From Acephala macrosclerotiorum (taxonomy: Eukaryota > Ascomycota > Leotiomycetes > Helotiales > Mollisiaceae): a DNA stretch of 56,474 nt. The position numbers and the translations under genes are program-made. Positions 1-13,817 of the stretch are shown piece after piece; positions within the stretch are counted from its first letter, which is position 1, and every line of letters starts with the position of its first letter. The stretch covers positions 1 through 56,474 of the forward strand of contig MU119521.1 in the NCBI GenBank assembly GCA_014904845.1, written 5' to 3'. Below the pieces are notes generated by a model. It searched no databases and was not told the origin of the DNA. It saw nothing but the letters and a program-made list of their open reading frames with translations.

Positions 1-3000
1 AAAAAAAAAAAAAAATTAAATAAATAAATAAAAATAATAAATAATTTAAAAAAATATTATATTTTTTTAATTTTAATTTTATTTTATAAATTTTTATTAA
101 AATAAAATTAAAAATAAATTTATTATATAATTTATACAATTTTTTATTTTTTTAATTTAAATATATTATTATATTAAAAAAATACTATACGTATATAATT
201 ATTTTTAATATAATTTTGAAATATTTATTTAAAAAATAAAATAAAAAATATATATTTTATATACGAAAAAAAATTATATATAATAAATTTAATATTATAT
301 TAAATTTTTTAAAATCGAAAATAATTTTATTTAATATTATAATAATATATTTTAATTTAATATTTATTTTTTTAATTAAATTAATTTTTTTATTATTTTT
401 ATTAAATTATAAAATTTTTATATTTTTTTTAATTTAATATATTATTTATATATAACGAATTATTTGATTTAAAAAATCGTATATAATATAATTATAAATA
501 ATTTATTATATATAATTAATTTTTTAATAAATAAAAATTATTAAAAATATATAACGTTTTAAAAATATTTAATAAAATTTAATTATTTGTATAAATTAAT
601 ATTATTAAACGAATAAATTAAAATTTTAAATAACGAATTAAAAATTTAATTTTAAAATTATAAATAATAATTTTAATAAAAATAATTCGAAAAATCGAAT
701 TTAATTTTTTAAATTACGTAATAATTTTTATAATACGAATATATATTTATAAAAATATATAAATTTTTTCGATTTTAATTATTTTATTAAATTAAATTAT
801 AATAATATAAATTATACGTTTTAATAATATATTTAATTATTAAATTATAAAAATAATATTAATAATTTAAATTTTATATAATATTTAAAAAAAATTTAAT
901 ATTTTTTTAAAATTTAAAATTAATATAAATATTTTAATTTTATTTTCGATTTAAATATTTTTATTATTATAATTAATATATTAATATATTAAAAACTTTT
1001 TATTATTAAAAAAATTATTTATTTTAAATATAATAAAATAATTTTAATTTTAATTTAATAATTAAATATTATTATTATTAATATAATTTATAAATTTTAA
1101 TATTTATAAAAAAATAATTAAAATAAAATTAATTTTTCGATTTCGATTTTAATTTATATTTTAAAAAATAATTAATAATTTTAATATTTTTTATAATAAA
1201 CGATTTTATTTAAATTTAATTATAATATTTAAATATAATAATTTAATTAATTTATTAAAAAATTTAATAATTTTATAATTTCGAATTAATATATAATTAA
1301 TTTAATAAAAAATATTAAAATTTTAATAAATATACGATTATAATTATAAATTATTTATTAATATAAATTATATAAAAATTGTAAATAAATTAAAATTTAA
1401 TTAAATATTTTTATATTTTAAATTTTAAACGATTTTATTAATTCGTTATTATATAAATTAATAAAATATAATTGTATTTAATAAAAATCGCGATTATAAA
1501 ATTTTTAAATACGTTTTTTATTAAGAAAAATATTTTTTATTAATCGTTTTACTAAAAAATACGTACGTTAATAATATTATTAGTAAATTAATAATAATTT
1601 AATCGATTATTAATATTATCGATTATTTTAATCTAGTACTAATAGTACTAATCTAGTACTAATAATACTAAAATATTATTAATAATATTGATTTAAAATT
1701 AAATATTTATTTAATTTATTATAAAAGTTTTAAATAAATTTATTAAATACGTATTAAAATATTAAATTATAAAATTAAAACTTATTAAATTTTAATGTTT
1801 TTTATTAAGATTTATATATAAACTAATAATCGCGCTTTATTTAATTAATAAATTTTTATTATTTTATAAATTATATAAATAAATAAAATTAAAAATTAAA
1901 AATATTAATATTATTTAAAATTTGATCGTAAAATTAATCGATTTAAATAAAGTTTACGCGTGTAAAAATACTAATTAAATATGCGAATAATTGTATTACA
2001 TTATATTATATTATTCGATATTGAAAATTTAAATTAAAGTATTTAAAAATTGAGCGATTTAATTAATTAAATATAATTATATAAAAATCGTACGTAATCG
2101 TTTATAATCGTCGAAAATCGAAAATTTTAATATTTTTATAAATTTAAATTTATTTATTAATCGATTATTATTAAATACTAAAGTTTTAAATATATAATTA
2201 TTACGTAGTACGTATTATTAATAAATTATTAATATTATTAATAGTTAATTAATATATAAATTTTTTTTTAATATTATTAAAAAAAAATTTTTTTATTAAT
2301 TATTTTACTAAAAAATACGTATATTATTAGCGCTATTAATAAACTAATAATAGTTTAATCGATTATTAATATTATTAATTATTTTAATTTAATATTGATT
2401 TAAAATTAATAATTTATAATATTTATTTAATTTATTATAAAAGTTTTAAATAAATTTATCGAGTATATATTGAAATATTAAATTATAAAATTAAAAATTG
2501 CGAGTATTTTAATATTTTTCGTTAAAAAACTAATAATCGTATTTTATTTGATTAATTATTAAAAATATTAAAATATTAAATAAAAATTAAAATTAAAAAT
2601 ATTAACGCTATTTAAAATTTGATTATAAAATCGATTAATTTAAACAAAGTTTACACGCGTAAATAATTAGTTTAATATGCGAATAATTATATTATTTAAT
2701 ATTAAAAATTTAAATTAAAATATTTAAAAATTAAACGATTTAATTAATTAAATATAATTATATAAAAATCGCGTATAATTGTTTATAATCGTCGAAAATT
2801 GAAAATTTTAATATTTTTATAAAATTAAATTTATTTATTAATCGATTATTATTAAACGTTAAAATTTTAATTATATAATTATTACGTAGTATATATTATT
2901 AATAATTAATTAATATATAATTTTTTTTTAATAATATTTTATTTTAATTTATAATTATTTAATTTTTATTTTTTTTATTATAATTAAAATTTTTTATATA

Positions 3001-4160
3001 AAAATTATATATTTATTTTATTTATATTATCGTATAATAATATATAAAATTTTAAATTATTTTTATTAATTTATAATTATTTTTATAATAAATAAATATT
3101 TATTTTAAATTATATATTAATTATAATTTTAAATATAATTTTTTTTTATATAAAATATAAAAAAAAATTAATTAAAAATTAATTATAATATTTAATTTAT
3201 TTTTAATTTTTTTAATTTTATTTATTAATAATTTAAATATTTATTAAATATAATTTAATAATTTTATAAATAATAATTTTACATATTAATAAAATAATAA
3301 TAAAACGTAATATTTTAAAATTTAAATCGAATTAAAAATATATATTTTAAAAATATTAAATAATAAATTATAAATAAATTAATTTTAAATCGCGTATAAT
3401 AAAATTTTAAATAATAAAATAAATTAAATAATAAATAATTATATTTTTTTTAATTAAAAATAACGTATTAATTATATAATTATAATATTAATTTTAATAA
3501 AATTAATTATATTATAAAAATAATATATTAATTATTAAATAATTATTATATTTAAAACGTTAAATTTTTAATTTATAATATTTTAAAAAAAGAATTAATA
3601 TTTTAAAAAAGAAAATATTTAAATCGAAAAATAATAATAATTAATTTTAAATTTTAATAATATTTAAAATATTATTATAATTACGTAATAAAAAACTATT
3701 ATTTAAAAAAAAAAATTTTATAAAAAAAATTAAATTAAAATTAAATTTTATAATCGATATTATAAAAACTTTTATAAAATCGATTATAAAAAAAAAAATG
3801 TTTTTTAATTATTATATAATATTCGTAATATTAATATAATTAAATTGTATTATTTTTTTTTATAATATTATTTTTTTTATAATTTAAATTAATAAAATAT
3901 ATTAAATTATATTATTATTAAAATATTTATAATTATTAAAAATAAATTTTAAATTATATATAATAAAAATATTTACGAATCGTATTCAAATTTCGAAAAA
4001 TTATAAACGATTTTAAAAAAACAAATAAAATATATAATTTAAAAAAATTTATTTAATTTATAAAAAGTTTAAAAAAAAAATTTAAATTAAAAAAAAAAAA
4101 ATTTAAACGAATTATAAAAAATTTAATTTAAATAATTTGAAATAAAAAAAATAAAAATTA
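1..4160. repeat. AT-rich RIP-degraded block, left edge
   Basis: Almost pure A+T with no supportable gene. The remaining C and G are nearly all in CpG; for example, in 541-720 all six C on the plus strand are followed by G. This is what saturating repeat-induced point mutation leaves behind. Two substructures can be recognised: a partial mutated copy (about 1265-1510) of the repeat that survives unmutated at 4168-5290, and a tandem duplication at about 1533-2940. The rest cannot be assigned to a transposon family by eye. Confidence 0.85.
1533..2940. repeat. Tandem direct duplication, unit about 756 bp, RIP-mutated
   Basis: Two head-to-tail copies begin with the same run (a T-run, then ATTAAT, then TTTTACTAAAAAATACGTA) at about 1533 and 2289. 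They stay alignable through shared landmarks such as ATGCGAATAATT (1981 and 2676), TAATCGTCGAAAAT (2106 and 2787) and ATTACGTAGTA (2200 and 2881). Differences are mostly C/T and G/A. The second unit is somewhat shorter through small deletions. Nothing coding was recognised. It may be part of a larger transposon or a local duplication that itself triggered RIP. Confidence 0.6.
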
Positions 4161-4555
4161 TTTTATTGCCTGTCCGGCATAAGGACTAATACCAACTTTT
4201 CTATATACACGTGACATCAACACTCTTTACAATGGGCGATTTCACTCAAATTTAACCGAGGTGCCCAAATGCAGCGATTTGATTGGTCTGTTAAGAATTC
4301 CGCAGTCACGAGACTTCGGACTAATATGCAGCCGATCCGGTGAAGAACACTAAAACCTCGATTTACGTGCGACCGCGCTGCGCCTACAATTATAATATAT
4401 CAGCTAATTCAAATCACATAAAACTTGTAAATAAGTTGAAACTCAATTAAATACTACTAGATTCTAAGTTTCAAGCGATTCTATTAATCCGTTGTTGCGC
4501 AAATCAATAGAATATAGTCGCACTTAGTAAAAATGGCGACCGCAAAACTCCTCAA

Positions 4556-4963
4556 GTGCGTTTCTGCCTTAGGCAGTAAGGCACTCACTTAGTGCTGGAC
4601 ATCTCTACAGCTGCGCAGCTTTCAAGGGGGGTCCTAGGGGGTCCCCCCCCTAGAATTATATGCTAAGTAAAGTAATCTAAATTAATTGAATCGATCGTAG
4701 CAACTTAATATAAGAGACGGGGGTCCCAGGGGGTGTCCCCCTGGTGTAAAGCCCCAGAAGTGCGTTTCTGCCTAAGGCGCTAAGGCAATAAAAACTTCTA
4801 TTCTAACTATATAGCTGCGCAGCTCTCAAGGGGGGTCCCAGGGGGTCTCCCCCTGGAATTATATACTAAGTAAAGTAATCAAAAGTGATTAAATCGATCG
4901 TAGCGACTCAATATAAGAGACGGAGGTCCCAGGGGGTGTTCCCCTGGTAATAAAGCTTTATAG
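4556..4963. repeat. Two 204-bp tandem units inside the unmutated repeat
   Basis: The landmarks GTGCGTTTCTGCCT (4556 and 4760) and AGCTGCGCAGCT (4609 and 4813) recur at exactly 204 bp. Each unit carries a GGGGGTCC...GGGGGTC block, then TAAGTAAAGTAATC, ATCGATCGTAGC and AATATAAGAGACGG. A third, partial unit starts near 4970 (TTTGCCTTAGGCACTAA). The RIP-mutated copy at 33540-34500 has more and longer unit remnants, so copy number varies between family members. Confidence 0.75.
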
Positions 4964-5216
4964 CAATTGGGTCTTTGCCTTAGGCACTAAAGAGCTTATC
5001 AGCTTATCGGCTTCACCGCCCGGCAGAATCTCAAACTACTACTCCATCTCAATAACTATGCCAACTTCAAATGCTTATAAAACGTTCAAATTAAGAGCTT
5101 TTAACTTAAAACTTAAAACTTGAAATAAGAATATATTACTAAAGTCGAAGACTTTATAGCCCCCCGCAGGGGCGCCCCCGCGAGGCCTGCGGAGCAAAAT
5201 GTGCATCGAGTGCCTA

Positions 5217-5274
5217 AAGAAAAGACTCGTCCGCTATTGGCTCGCTTAGCAAGCCGCCGGACGGGCCTTTTCTT
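5217..5274. repeat. Terminal hairpin of the dispersed repeat
   Basis: The arms 5217-5233 (AAGAAAAGACTCGTCCG) and 5258-5274 (CGGACGGGCCTTTTCTT) are inverted complements with two mismatches, around a 24-bp loop. The same hairpin can be traced, RIP-mutated, at about 34515-34572, at the corresponding end of the family copy there. It is therefore a real end feature of the repeat and not chance. Confidence 0.6.
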
Positions 5275-5290
5275 TCGGTACGAGAGAAAC

Positions 5291-8200
5291 ATTTTATTAA
5301 AATTTATAAAAAAAACAAATATTATAATAATAAATAAAAATTGATTTAAAATTATTAAACGAAAAATTAAAACGCGTATACTATTAAAACGATTATAAAT
5401 TATAATAATAAAAATTGTTTTTTTATATATTTTATAATTTGTTTTTAAATTTTAATTAGAAATTTATTTTAAAAATATTTATTATATAATTAACGAATTA
5501 ATTTTTAATATAATTTTTTAAAATATTTTTACGTAATATAAAAAAATTAAATAATTTAATACGTTTAAAAATATTTAATATTTTAAAAATATAATTAATT
5601 TTATATAAAATCGTATTATATAACGAATTATTTATAATTTAAAATATAATAATATTATATTCGAATTTTACGAAAAAAATTATTAAAAATTTTTTATATA
5701 AATTTAATATTTTAAATAAATATATATTATAATATTTAAATAATAATATATCGATTTTTAATAAATTAAAAAAAAAAATTTTAAAAAAATTTTATAAATA
5801 AAAAAAAAAAAATTTATTATAAAAATATATATATTAATAAAAATATTAAAAAATAAATTAATATAAATAAATTAATTTTTAATTGTTTTAATAAAAAAAA
5901 ATTGTTATAATATTTAATATAATTTTTTATTCGTTATTTATTATAAATTAAAAAAAAAAAACGATTATAAAAATTTTATATATTAAAAATCGTATTTAAA
6001 ATTATTTATTATTTTAAAATTTATAATTAAAAAATAAAATCTTTAATAATAAAAATAATTATAATTAAAAAAAATATTTAAAAAAAATTATTTTAACGAA
6101 TAAAAATAAATATTTTTTTTTTATAAATAAAAATATTTTTAAATTAACGAAAAAAATAATTAATAATTAATAAAAAAAAAAATTAAATAAATTTAAAAAT
6201 TAAAATTTAATTAAAAAAATTTATTTTTTAATTAATATAATTTTAAATAAAATATTATATTATAAATAATTGAAAAAATATTTATATATTAAATTAAAAT
6301 TAAAATTAAAAATATTATTTATATTATATTATTATAATTTATTTAATATTATTTAATATTTAATAAAAAAAATTAAATTATATTTTAAAATAATATTATT
6401 ATAAAAAAAATATATATATAATAAAATATATATAATAAATTATTAATAAAAAATATAAAAAAATAAAATTAATTTTTAAAAAAAATATAAAATTTAATAT
6501 AAAATAATTAAAAAAATAATAAATAATATAAATTTTTAATTAAAATTTAATAAAAAAAAAAAAAATATAATTCGAATAAAATATATTAATTTATTATAAT
6601 AAATAATTTATATATATTATATAAAAAATTATTTATATATTTATTTAAATAATTAAAATATTTTAATAAAAAAAAATACGAAAATCTTTAAAAAAATTTT
6701 AAAATAAAATAAAAAATTATAATAAAATAATATTTTTAATAAAAATTTTTAATAAATTTTTTAAAATATTAATTTAAAACGCTATAAATATTTTTTATTA
6801 ATAATTAATTAAATTTAAAAAAATAATCAATAAATTTTACGTTAAATTATATTTATAATCGTATTTTTTTTAAAAAAAATAAAATTTTATATAATATTAT
6901 TTACGCGAATTTTTATTGAATTATTATTATTAATAAATATATATATATATAATAATAAAAATTTAAAATATATTATTATAATTTTTAAATTTTTATATAT
7001 TTTTTAAAATATTTAAAAACGAAAAAAATTAAAAATAAATAATAAATTTAAAAATATTAATAATTATAATTTTTTTAATTAATACGTTTTTATATATTAT
7101 ATTAATTATATTAAAAAATTATACGTATATTAATTAATAAAAATTTAAAATAAAAATTAAATAAATTAAAATACGAATTATATATAAAATATAAAATAAT
7201 TTTTTTATATTTTAAAAAAATTTAATTTTATATTAAAAATTATTATTTTTGTAATTTAAAAAAATATATATATATATATATATTTAATAAAAATATTATA
7301 AAATGTATTTTTTATTAATATAAAAAATTAAAATAATAAAAAAATACGATATAAATATAAAAATATTTAATTTAAAAAAAAAAAAAAATTAAAAATAACG
7401 AAATAAATAAATAAATATAATAATATTTATATATTCAAATATTAATTAATTTATTTAATTAAATAAAAAATAAAAAATATAATAAAATTATAAAAATTAT
7501 AAAAATTTAAAAAAATTACAATTAATAAATATATAATAAATCGAATTTTTAAACGTTTTATTTTATATTTTAAATATAATATTAAAAAGTGTAAATTTAT
7601 AATTTACGAATATTTTATATAAAAATAAAATATATTAATTTTAAAAATTTATTAATATATTAAATAAAAATTCGATTAAAAAAAACGTAAAAAAAAAGAT
7701 TTAAATAATATAAATAAAAAAATTAAAAATAACGCGTTAAATATTTTATTATATAAAATATTTCTTTTTATATTTTTATTTTTTAAATTATATTTTTATA
7801 AATATTAAATTTAAATTTATTTAATATATTATAATTTTTATATTATAATCGTTATATTTAATATATTTTTTAATAATATTTTTTTTATTATTATAATTAT
7901 CGTATTTAAAATAAATAACGAATTTTTAAAATACGAATTTAAAAAAAAATTTTCGATAAATTTTTTTAAAATTTTTTAATTATTATATATTATAATTAAT
8001 ATTATTTAAATTTAAAATATAAAATTTTTATTATTAATTAACGTTTTAATATTTATTTTTTTATTTCGAATTTAAAAAATATATAATAATTAATTAATAT
8101 CAATTTTAATAATTTTTTTATTAAAAAAAATTTAAAAAAAAACGAAATATATATATTTTCGAGTTTCGAAATTTAAAAATTGTAAATTAAAAAATAAATA

Positions 8201-9600
8201 AAATTATTTTAAAAATATATTTTTAAATTTTTATAATTATTTTAAAAATATTTTAAAATTAATAAAAAAATATTTTTTAAAAATATTTACATTTAAAAAA
8301 ATATACGTAATATTTAAATTATTTTAAAATCGTTTAAAAAATGATTTTTAATATTATTTATATATAATAATTTTTATTTTAAAAAAAAGATTTTATTTTT
8401 ATACGTTTAATAATATTTAACGTATTAAAATAATATTATTAACAAATATAAACTTATTATAAATCTTTATATTAATAATATAAAATAATTTAAATTTTAT
8501 TAAAATAATTAAAAATAAATTTAAATAATCGAAAATAAATTCAAATAATTGAAATTAAATTAAAATCGTTTATAATAATCGAATATTTAAAAATTTTCAA
8601 AAAATTTTATTAAAATAATCTATTTTTCGAATTTGTTTTTTTAATATAAAATTATTATAAAAAATTTAAAATAATTTATAAATAAATTTTTTATTAAATA
8701 TTAATAAAAAAAATAAAATAATAAAATAATATTAAATTTATAATAAATTAAAATATTAAAAATTTAAAAATACGATTTAAAATATATAATTTTTATAAAA
8801 TTTTAAAATTTAATTATATTTTAATAATAAAAAATAATTTTTATAAATTTTATTTTATTTTTATAATAAGTTTTTAAAAATAATTTTAATTTTAAATAAT
8901 TATATAATAAAATATATATATAATTTTTTATATTTATTTTTTTAAAATATTTAAATAAATTAATTAAATTAAAAATAATAAATTTATTAATTTTATATAA
9001 AATTTTTTAAATAAAATTATTAATAAATAAAAACGAAAAAATTTAAATATATATTAAAAAAAAAATTAAAATTTTTTTAAATAAAATATAAAATTATAAA
9101 TATTATTTTTTAAAATACGATTAATAATATTTAATATAACGTATGTTAAATAAAATATTATTAAATTAATATATTTAAAATTATATAATTAATTAATATA
9201 AAAAAAAACGAATATATTTATTTAATTAAAAACAAAAATAGTAAAATTAATATATTTATAAAAAAACAAAAAAAATTATTATTAAATAATAAAATTTAAA
9301 TTTTTAATATAAAAATAATTTAAACGATAATACAATTTATAATAATATTAAATTAAATTAATATTAATTTTTAATAAAATAAAATTAATAAAATTAATCG
9401 TTTTTAATTATTTTTTAATTATTTAATATTAATTATTTTATATTATAAATAAAAAAAAATATCGTTTTAATTATTAAAAATAAAATATTAAATATTTAAA
9501 AAATAGTTTTTAAATTAATTTATAAGAATTTATAAACAAAAATTAAAAATTTATTTCAAAAAATTTATTTTTATATTAATAATAATTATTTTATCGAGTT
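5291..9600. repeat. AT-rich RIP-degraded block
   Basis: No gene or assignable transposon was recognised. The sequence is nearly all A/T with residual CpG, poly-A and poly-T runs and short TA repeats (for example 7263-7285). No reading frame here carries an interpretable protein motif. Confidence 0.8.
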
Positions 9601-9845
9601 AATCGTCGAGCGTTAATAAATTGTATGTATATATAACTTGGAAAGCACATCTATATAAAGATACAAAAAAAAGACTCAAGATCGTATCGATAAGTGTAGT
9701 CCTTTCTTTGGAATATTTCAATCGCTATAAATTGTATGATTCCAGTCCGGTGACTACTGGCTAGGGCCATGGCGACAAGAAACAGAATCGGATTTTGCAA
9801 GTGTCTGAACAATTGGAATATTTATAATTTTCGAATAAACTTTTA

Positions 9846-10190
9846 TTAAAAAGAAGAAGACGAGTATTTAATAAGATTTTCACTTAGTTCCCACAACTTG
9901 TTCTCCTTCTCATCGTTGTAAGCATATGGAGCATATTCCGAATCCGTCCAATCCACGCTCTTCTCTTCTGGCCGCGTCCAGAACCCAATTTCTTGCATAC
10001 TTTCCAGAAATTTGCCACCCTTGCCCTCGAGATCTTTCGCAACAGCAGCCCATACAGATGTTGCCTAGAGAATCTCCGAGTCAGTATTTGCTCGGCTAGC
10101 AACTTTGAATTTCTCACAACTCGTGAGACATGTGAATCAGAAGCCAAATCGGGAACTACATACCGCACCCTGCGTAGTGGTCTTAACATC
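9846..10190 (-). pseudogene. 3' end of a short-chain dehydrogenase/reductase gene (5'-truncated)
   Basis: Two exons can be read on the minus strand. The first (10190 to 10163) ends ...TTTQGA. A 98-bp intron follows (10162-10065; donor GTATGT, branch TACTGAC, acceptor TCTCTAG). The last exon (10064-9846) starts ATSVWAAVAKDLEGKGG and ends with an APYAYNDEKENKLWELSE-like tail. These are the usual C-terminal landmarks of fungal retinol-dehydrogenase-like SDRs (QGAAT.VWAAV..., EGKGG.YLE, GYAPYA....LW.LSE). The Rossmann TGxxxGxG motif and the catalytic YxxxK are not intact upstream; a weakly similar stretch at 10240-10400 may be a decayed N-terminus. The exon itself has no stops, so the gene lost its 5' half, probably by deletion and not by RIP. 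Family assignment is firm; the pseudogene call is inferred. Confidence 0.65.
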
Positions 10191-10199
10191 CTCTCATGA

Positions 10200-10740
10200 G
10201 CATTCCTCCCCTTTCATTTTGAGTATCGTCTCATTTTCTTTTGATTTCCATTTAACGCGCCTTATGTAAGGCCGTAATCTCGCCGAAGACACCTTGGAAT
10301 ATGCCATGGCGTTGGGAGGGGTTGTAGCCGCTGCGACCGTTTCCCCATCAGAACTATTACCAAAAGCGTCGACAAGGACATAGAAATAAAAATGCTCTAA
10401 AATACGTGGCAATTAGAACTCGAGATTATACGTTGTCGCATTCCCGATCTTGGTGCGTTTTAGGAAACCTTAAAAAGACCGTTCTTGATATTCAGTAACT
10501 GGTACTAATTCAACCCTTTTCAAGCTCAGTTACGTTATCATTGTAGGATTCGAAGACAATACTGGAAGCGACCCTAATAACCCCCCTCCCCCCGAATACT
10601 ACTCTTCTTCTCCTCTTTGCATTCTTTCCCGTATCGCTTATAGTATTCCCGAAATCATACGTATAATTCCAATTATTACAACGTCGTTTTTTAGTCTTTT
10701 TAAATGCCGACTCTAGTCGAAATACTTGGCCTTATAAATT
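10200..10740. other. Rest of the SDR island, no further gene recognised
   Basis: Base composition is normal to about 10740, with a C-rich run near 10580. A minus-strand frame at 10194-10412 is open but is not convincing as an intact protein. It may hold a scrambled part of the SDR gene. Composition then drops back to RIP-degraded DNA. Confidence 0.5.
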
Positions 10741-11415
10741 TAACGATAAAAAGTTTTTTAAAATGGATTATTTAACGTATTTGCGCTTATTATTATAAAT
10801 TGGTTTTTTTTTATTTAATTTAATTTTAAAATCTCGATTTAATTTTAAATATTTATAATAAAATAAAATTATAAACGTCGAATTAAAATTTTTATATTTA
10901 TAAATAAATTCTTTTTTAATAATAATTTTTAAAACGTAATTTTTTAATATTTTAAATATAATTAAAAAAAATTTTAAAACGAATATTTAAAAAATGTAAA
11001 TTTAATCAACGATTTTTTTATAATTATTATTCGTAAATTAAAAATAATTATAAATTTTTTTAATTTTAATATAAATTTTTTAAAATTATATATATTTAAT
11101 TATATTTTTAATTTAAAATAAAATAAAAAAATCGAAATTATAATAATAAAATATTCGTTTTTTATAATATTTATTAATAAAATTAAATATAAAAACTTTT
11201 ATAATTAAATATTAAATTAATTATTTATAAAATTTCAAAAATATTTTAATTATTATTAAAAAAATTTAATTAAAAATTAAATCGTATTTATAATTAAAAA
11301 ATATAAAAAATTAATAAAAAAAATATATTTAATTTTAAATTTTTAATAAATAATTAAATAAAATATATAATATTTATAATTTTATTTTAATAATATTTAA
11401 AAAAAAAAATTTATT
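10741..11415. repeat. AT-rich RIP-degraded flank of LTR element 1
   Basis: No gene is seen. The stretch is A/T with CpG as the main surviving G/C, and it runs up to the ATATT target duplication at 11416-11420. Confidence 0.75.
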
Positions 11416-11420
11416 ATATT

Positions 11421-11617
11421 TGTCGATTATATAGAGATATTTATTAATAGATCAAACGCAAAAAATAAAAATCTAAGTTTTATATTTTGTAGTTATTGTA
11501 ATCGTTATTTATTTCTAGTAGAAAATGCACAAAAGTTGAGAAATATAATCTCAATTTTAGTACAATTGAAACTAGTCTCAATGCAGCCTAGTGCTGCACG
11601 TGACTATTGTTCCAATA
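11421..11617. repeat. Left LTR of element 1
   Basis: A 197-bp LTR that starts TG and ends ATA (CA changed to TA). It is one of the two least mutated LTRs of the family here and still reads GCAGCCTAGTGCTGCACG near its right end. Confidence 0.85.
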
Positions 11618-13817
11618 CTAGTAATTCTTTTTTTCTATTAAAACAATCAATTCAATTAATTCAATCAAATCAACGTTTTTATTTTTTATTTTTACTATAA
11701 ATCGTTATTACGTAAAATTTATCAATATTTTAATAATTCAAAAAATAATCAAAAAAAACACGTAATTAAACTTTGAAAACAACGCTAATAAACTAGCGTT
11801 ATTTTCGAAGTTTATCGGTAATTACAATCGTTAATCGAAGATTATAAAAATCGAGATTAAAAAATTTTTTTTTTTTTTAATTTTACAAATTAAATAATAA
11901 TAATACTAAAATATCAACGCTTTTTTATTTTATTGTCGATTATTTTATTTTTTTAGTATTTCTTTTTTTACTATTTAAAGTAATTGAAATAAATCGATAC
12001 GTTTTATCGTAAATAAAATAGTAAATATTTTTAATATTATCGATTTTACGTTAATATTTGTATTTGTATTAATATTTGTATTTATTATCGATTTGAGAGA
12101 GTTTATAAAACTTTTTAGCGATTTAAAAAAGTCTTTTAATAATTTAATAAAATCTTTTAACGATTTAAACGACGATTTGAAAATTTGTTTTATAGTATTA
12201 TTATTATTTCTTTTATAGATTATTGAAATTCGATTATTTTTATTTAATTGTAATTTTTTTTTTTAATAATTCTTTGTAAATTCGTAGAGATCGATTTTTT
12301 GTTTATAAATATCGAATAATTATATAATCGAAAATAATTTCGCAATTTTTTGATTAAATTTTTTAATTTTAAAATAAATAAAAAAAAATTTATTTTTTAT
12401 TTTTTAAAATTTTTTTTTAAAGTATTTTCAAAACTTATAATCTTTATATGTTTTTTTTTCGTAGTATTTAAAATAGTACGTAATATATTTATTTATTTTT
12501 TTTTAGTAAAATTTTTTTTTGTAAAATTAAATTCGTTTTAAGATTCGAAGATTTAAAATTTTAAAGTTTGAAAAATTTCAATAGTATTTTTTAAATTTAG
12601 TATTTTTTTTTTGAAATAAATTTGAATACGTTTTTTTGTAATTTTTATTACTAATAAAATAAATTCTATAAAATACTCAAAAAATTTTTCGTATTGCGTT
12701 TTAAATTAGTTTTTATTATTTAATTTTTAAATATTATTAAAATTGTAATTATTTTCGTTTTTTAATAAAATTGAATATTAATTGCGAATATTTTTATATT
12801 TTTTAATTTTAATAATATATTTTTTAATTTTAATAATAATACGCTTTATTTTGTTTCGAGTTATAATAATTCGAATATTATTATAAAAGTATAAAAATAT
12901 TGTTATTATACGTTAAAATCAAATAATATTTTAATAAACGAATATTTTTGCGTATAATCGTAAAATTAATTGTAAAATTGTAATTCGAGATTTAATCGTT
13001 GTTTATTTATATAGAATTAGTAAAATCGATATTTGAAATTGTTGAGATTTTCGAGTAATGTAAAAAATTTTGTGAATAATTATTTAGAGATGTAAAGTTT
13101 TTCGAATAATTGCTTTAAGTAATATAAAGTTTTGCGAATAGTATTGAGATTTTGCGAGTTCGAGACAACGTCTTATAAAGTGTAATCGTAGAGTAATACG
13201 ATTTGCGCGCATTGTAAATCGATTGATTCGTAATTGTAAAAAGAGAGTTTATCGAAATAGAATTGTAAATAGAGTACGAGTTTTCGAAGAATATTCGAAT
13301 AATTATTTGTAAAATGCGAAATGTCGTAAAATTCTCGAAAAATATTTGTTTTTATTGACGAAAAATATTTGTTTTATTGAATAAACGAAAACTCAATAAA
13401 AAGATTATTATAATATTTTAATCGTAAAATCGATTATTTGTAGTAAAAAAAAAATTCTCGTTTTATTTTTTCGAATTTTTTGTAAACGTCGATTCTATTT
13501 TTATCGCAAATTTAAATAGTCTATAAAAAAAGAAATTCTCGTTTTATATTTTTTCGAATCGTTATAAATTTCGTTTTTATTCGATGTAATAAATGTAAAT
13601 TTAAAAAATAAATAAATAAAAAAATTTTCAATTTACGATTTTTTAAATTTTTAAAACTTTTTACAATATTTTAATTTTTTAAACGAAAAAACAATTTATT
13701 TTTTCTCTAATATATTATTATATCGAAATAAAAATACAATTTCGATTTTTTATAAATATTTTTTTTGCGCGATATTTAATTATTTTATAATCAATTATAA
13801 AATTAATTATTAATCAA

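Larger units (their letters stand above)
4168..5290. repeat. Unmutated copy of a non-coding dispersed repeat
   Basis: This 1.1-kb island of normal base composition has no convincing ORF. It is rich in small palindromes (AGCTGCGCAGCT, CCCCGCAGGGG, GGGGGTCCCAGGGGG). Its left half aligns base for base with AT-rich segments at about 1265-1510, 33540-34500, 46080-46560 and 49690-49930 once C-to-T and G-to-A changes are allowed. For example, ATTAATCCGTTGTTGCGCAA (4484-4503) corresponds to ATTAATTCGTTATTACGTAA (33703-33722). It is therefore an unmutated member of a RIP-targeted family, probably a late insertion or a copy that escaped. It ends in a hairpin at 5217-5274. The class (MITE-like, SINE-like or satellite) is not clear. 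Confidence 0.7.

Noticed and set aside
4600..4960. CRISPR-like or mitochondrial GC-cluster interpretation of the GGGGGTCCC repeats
   Set aside because: There are only two to three 204-bp units without spacer structure, and the family has RIP-mutated nuclear copies in the same window.
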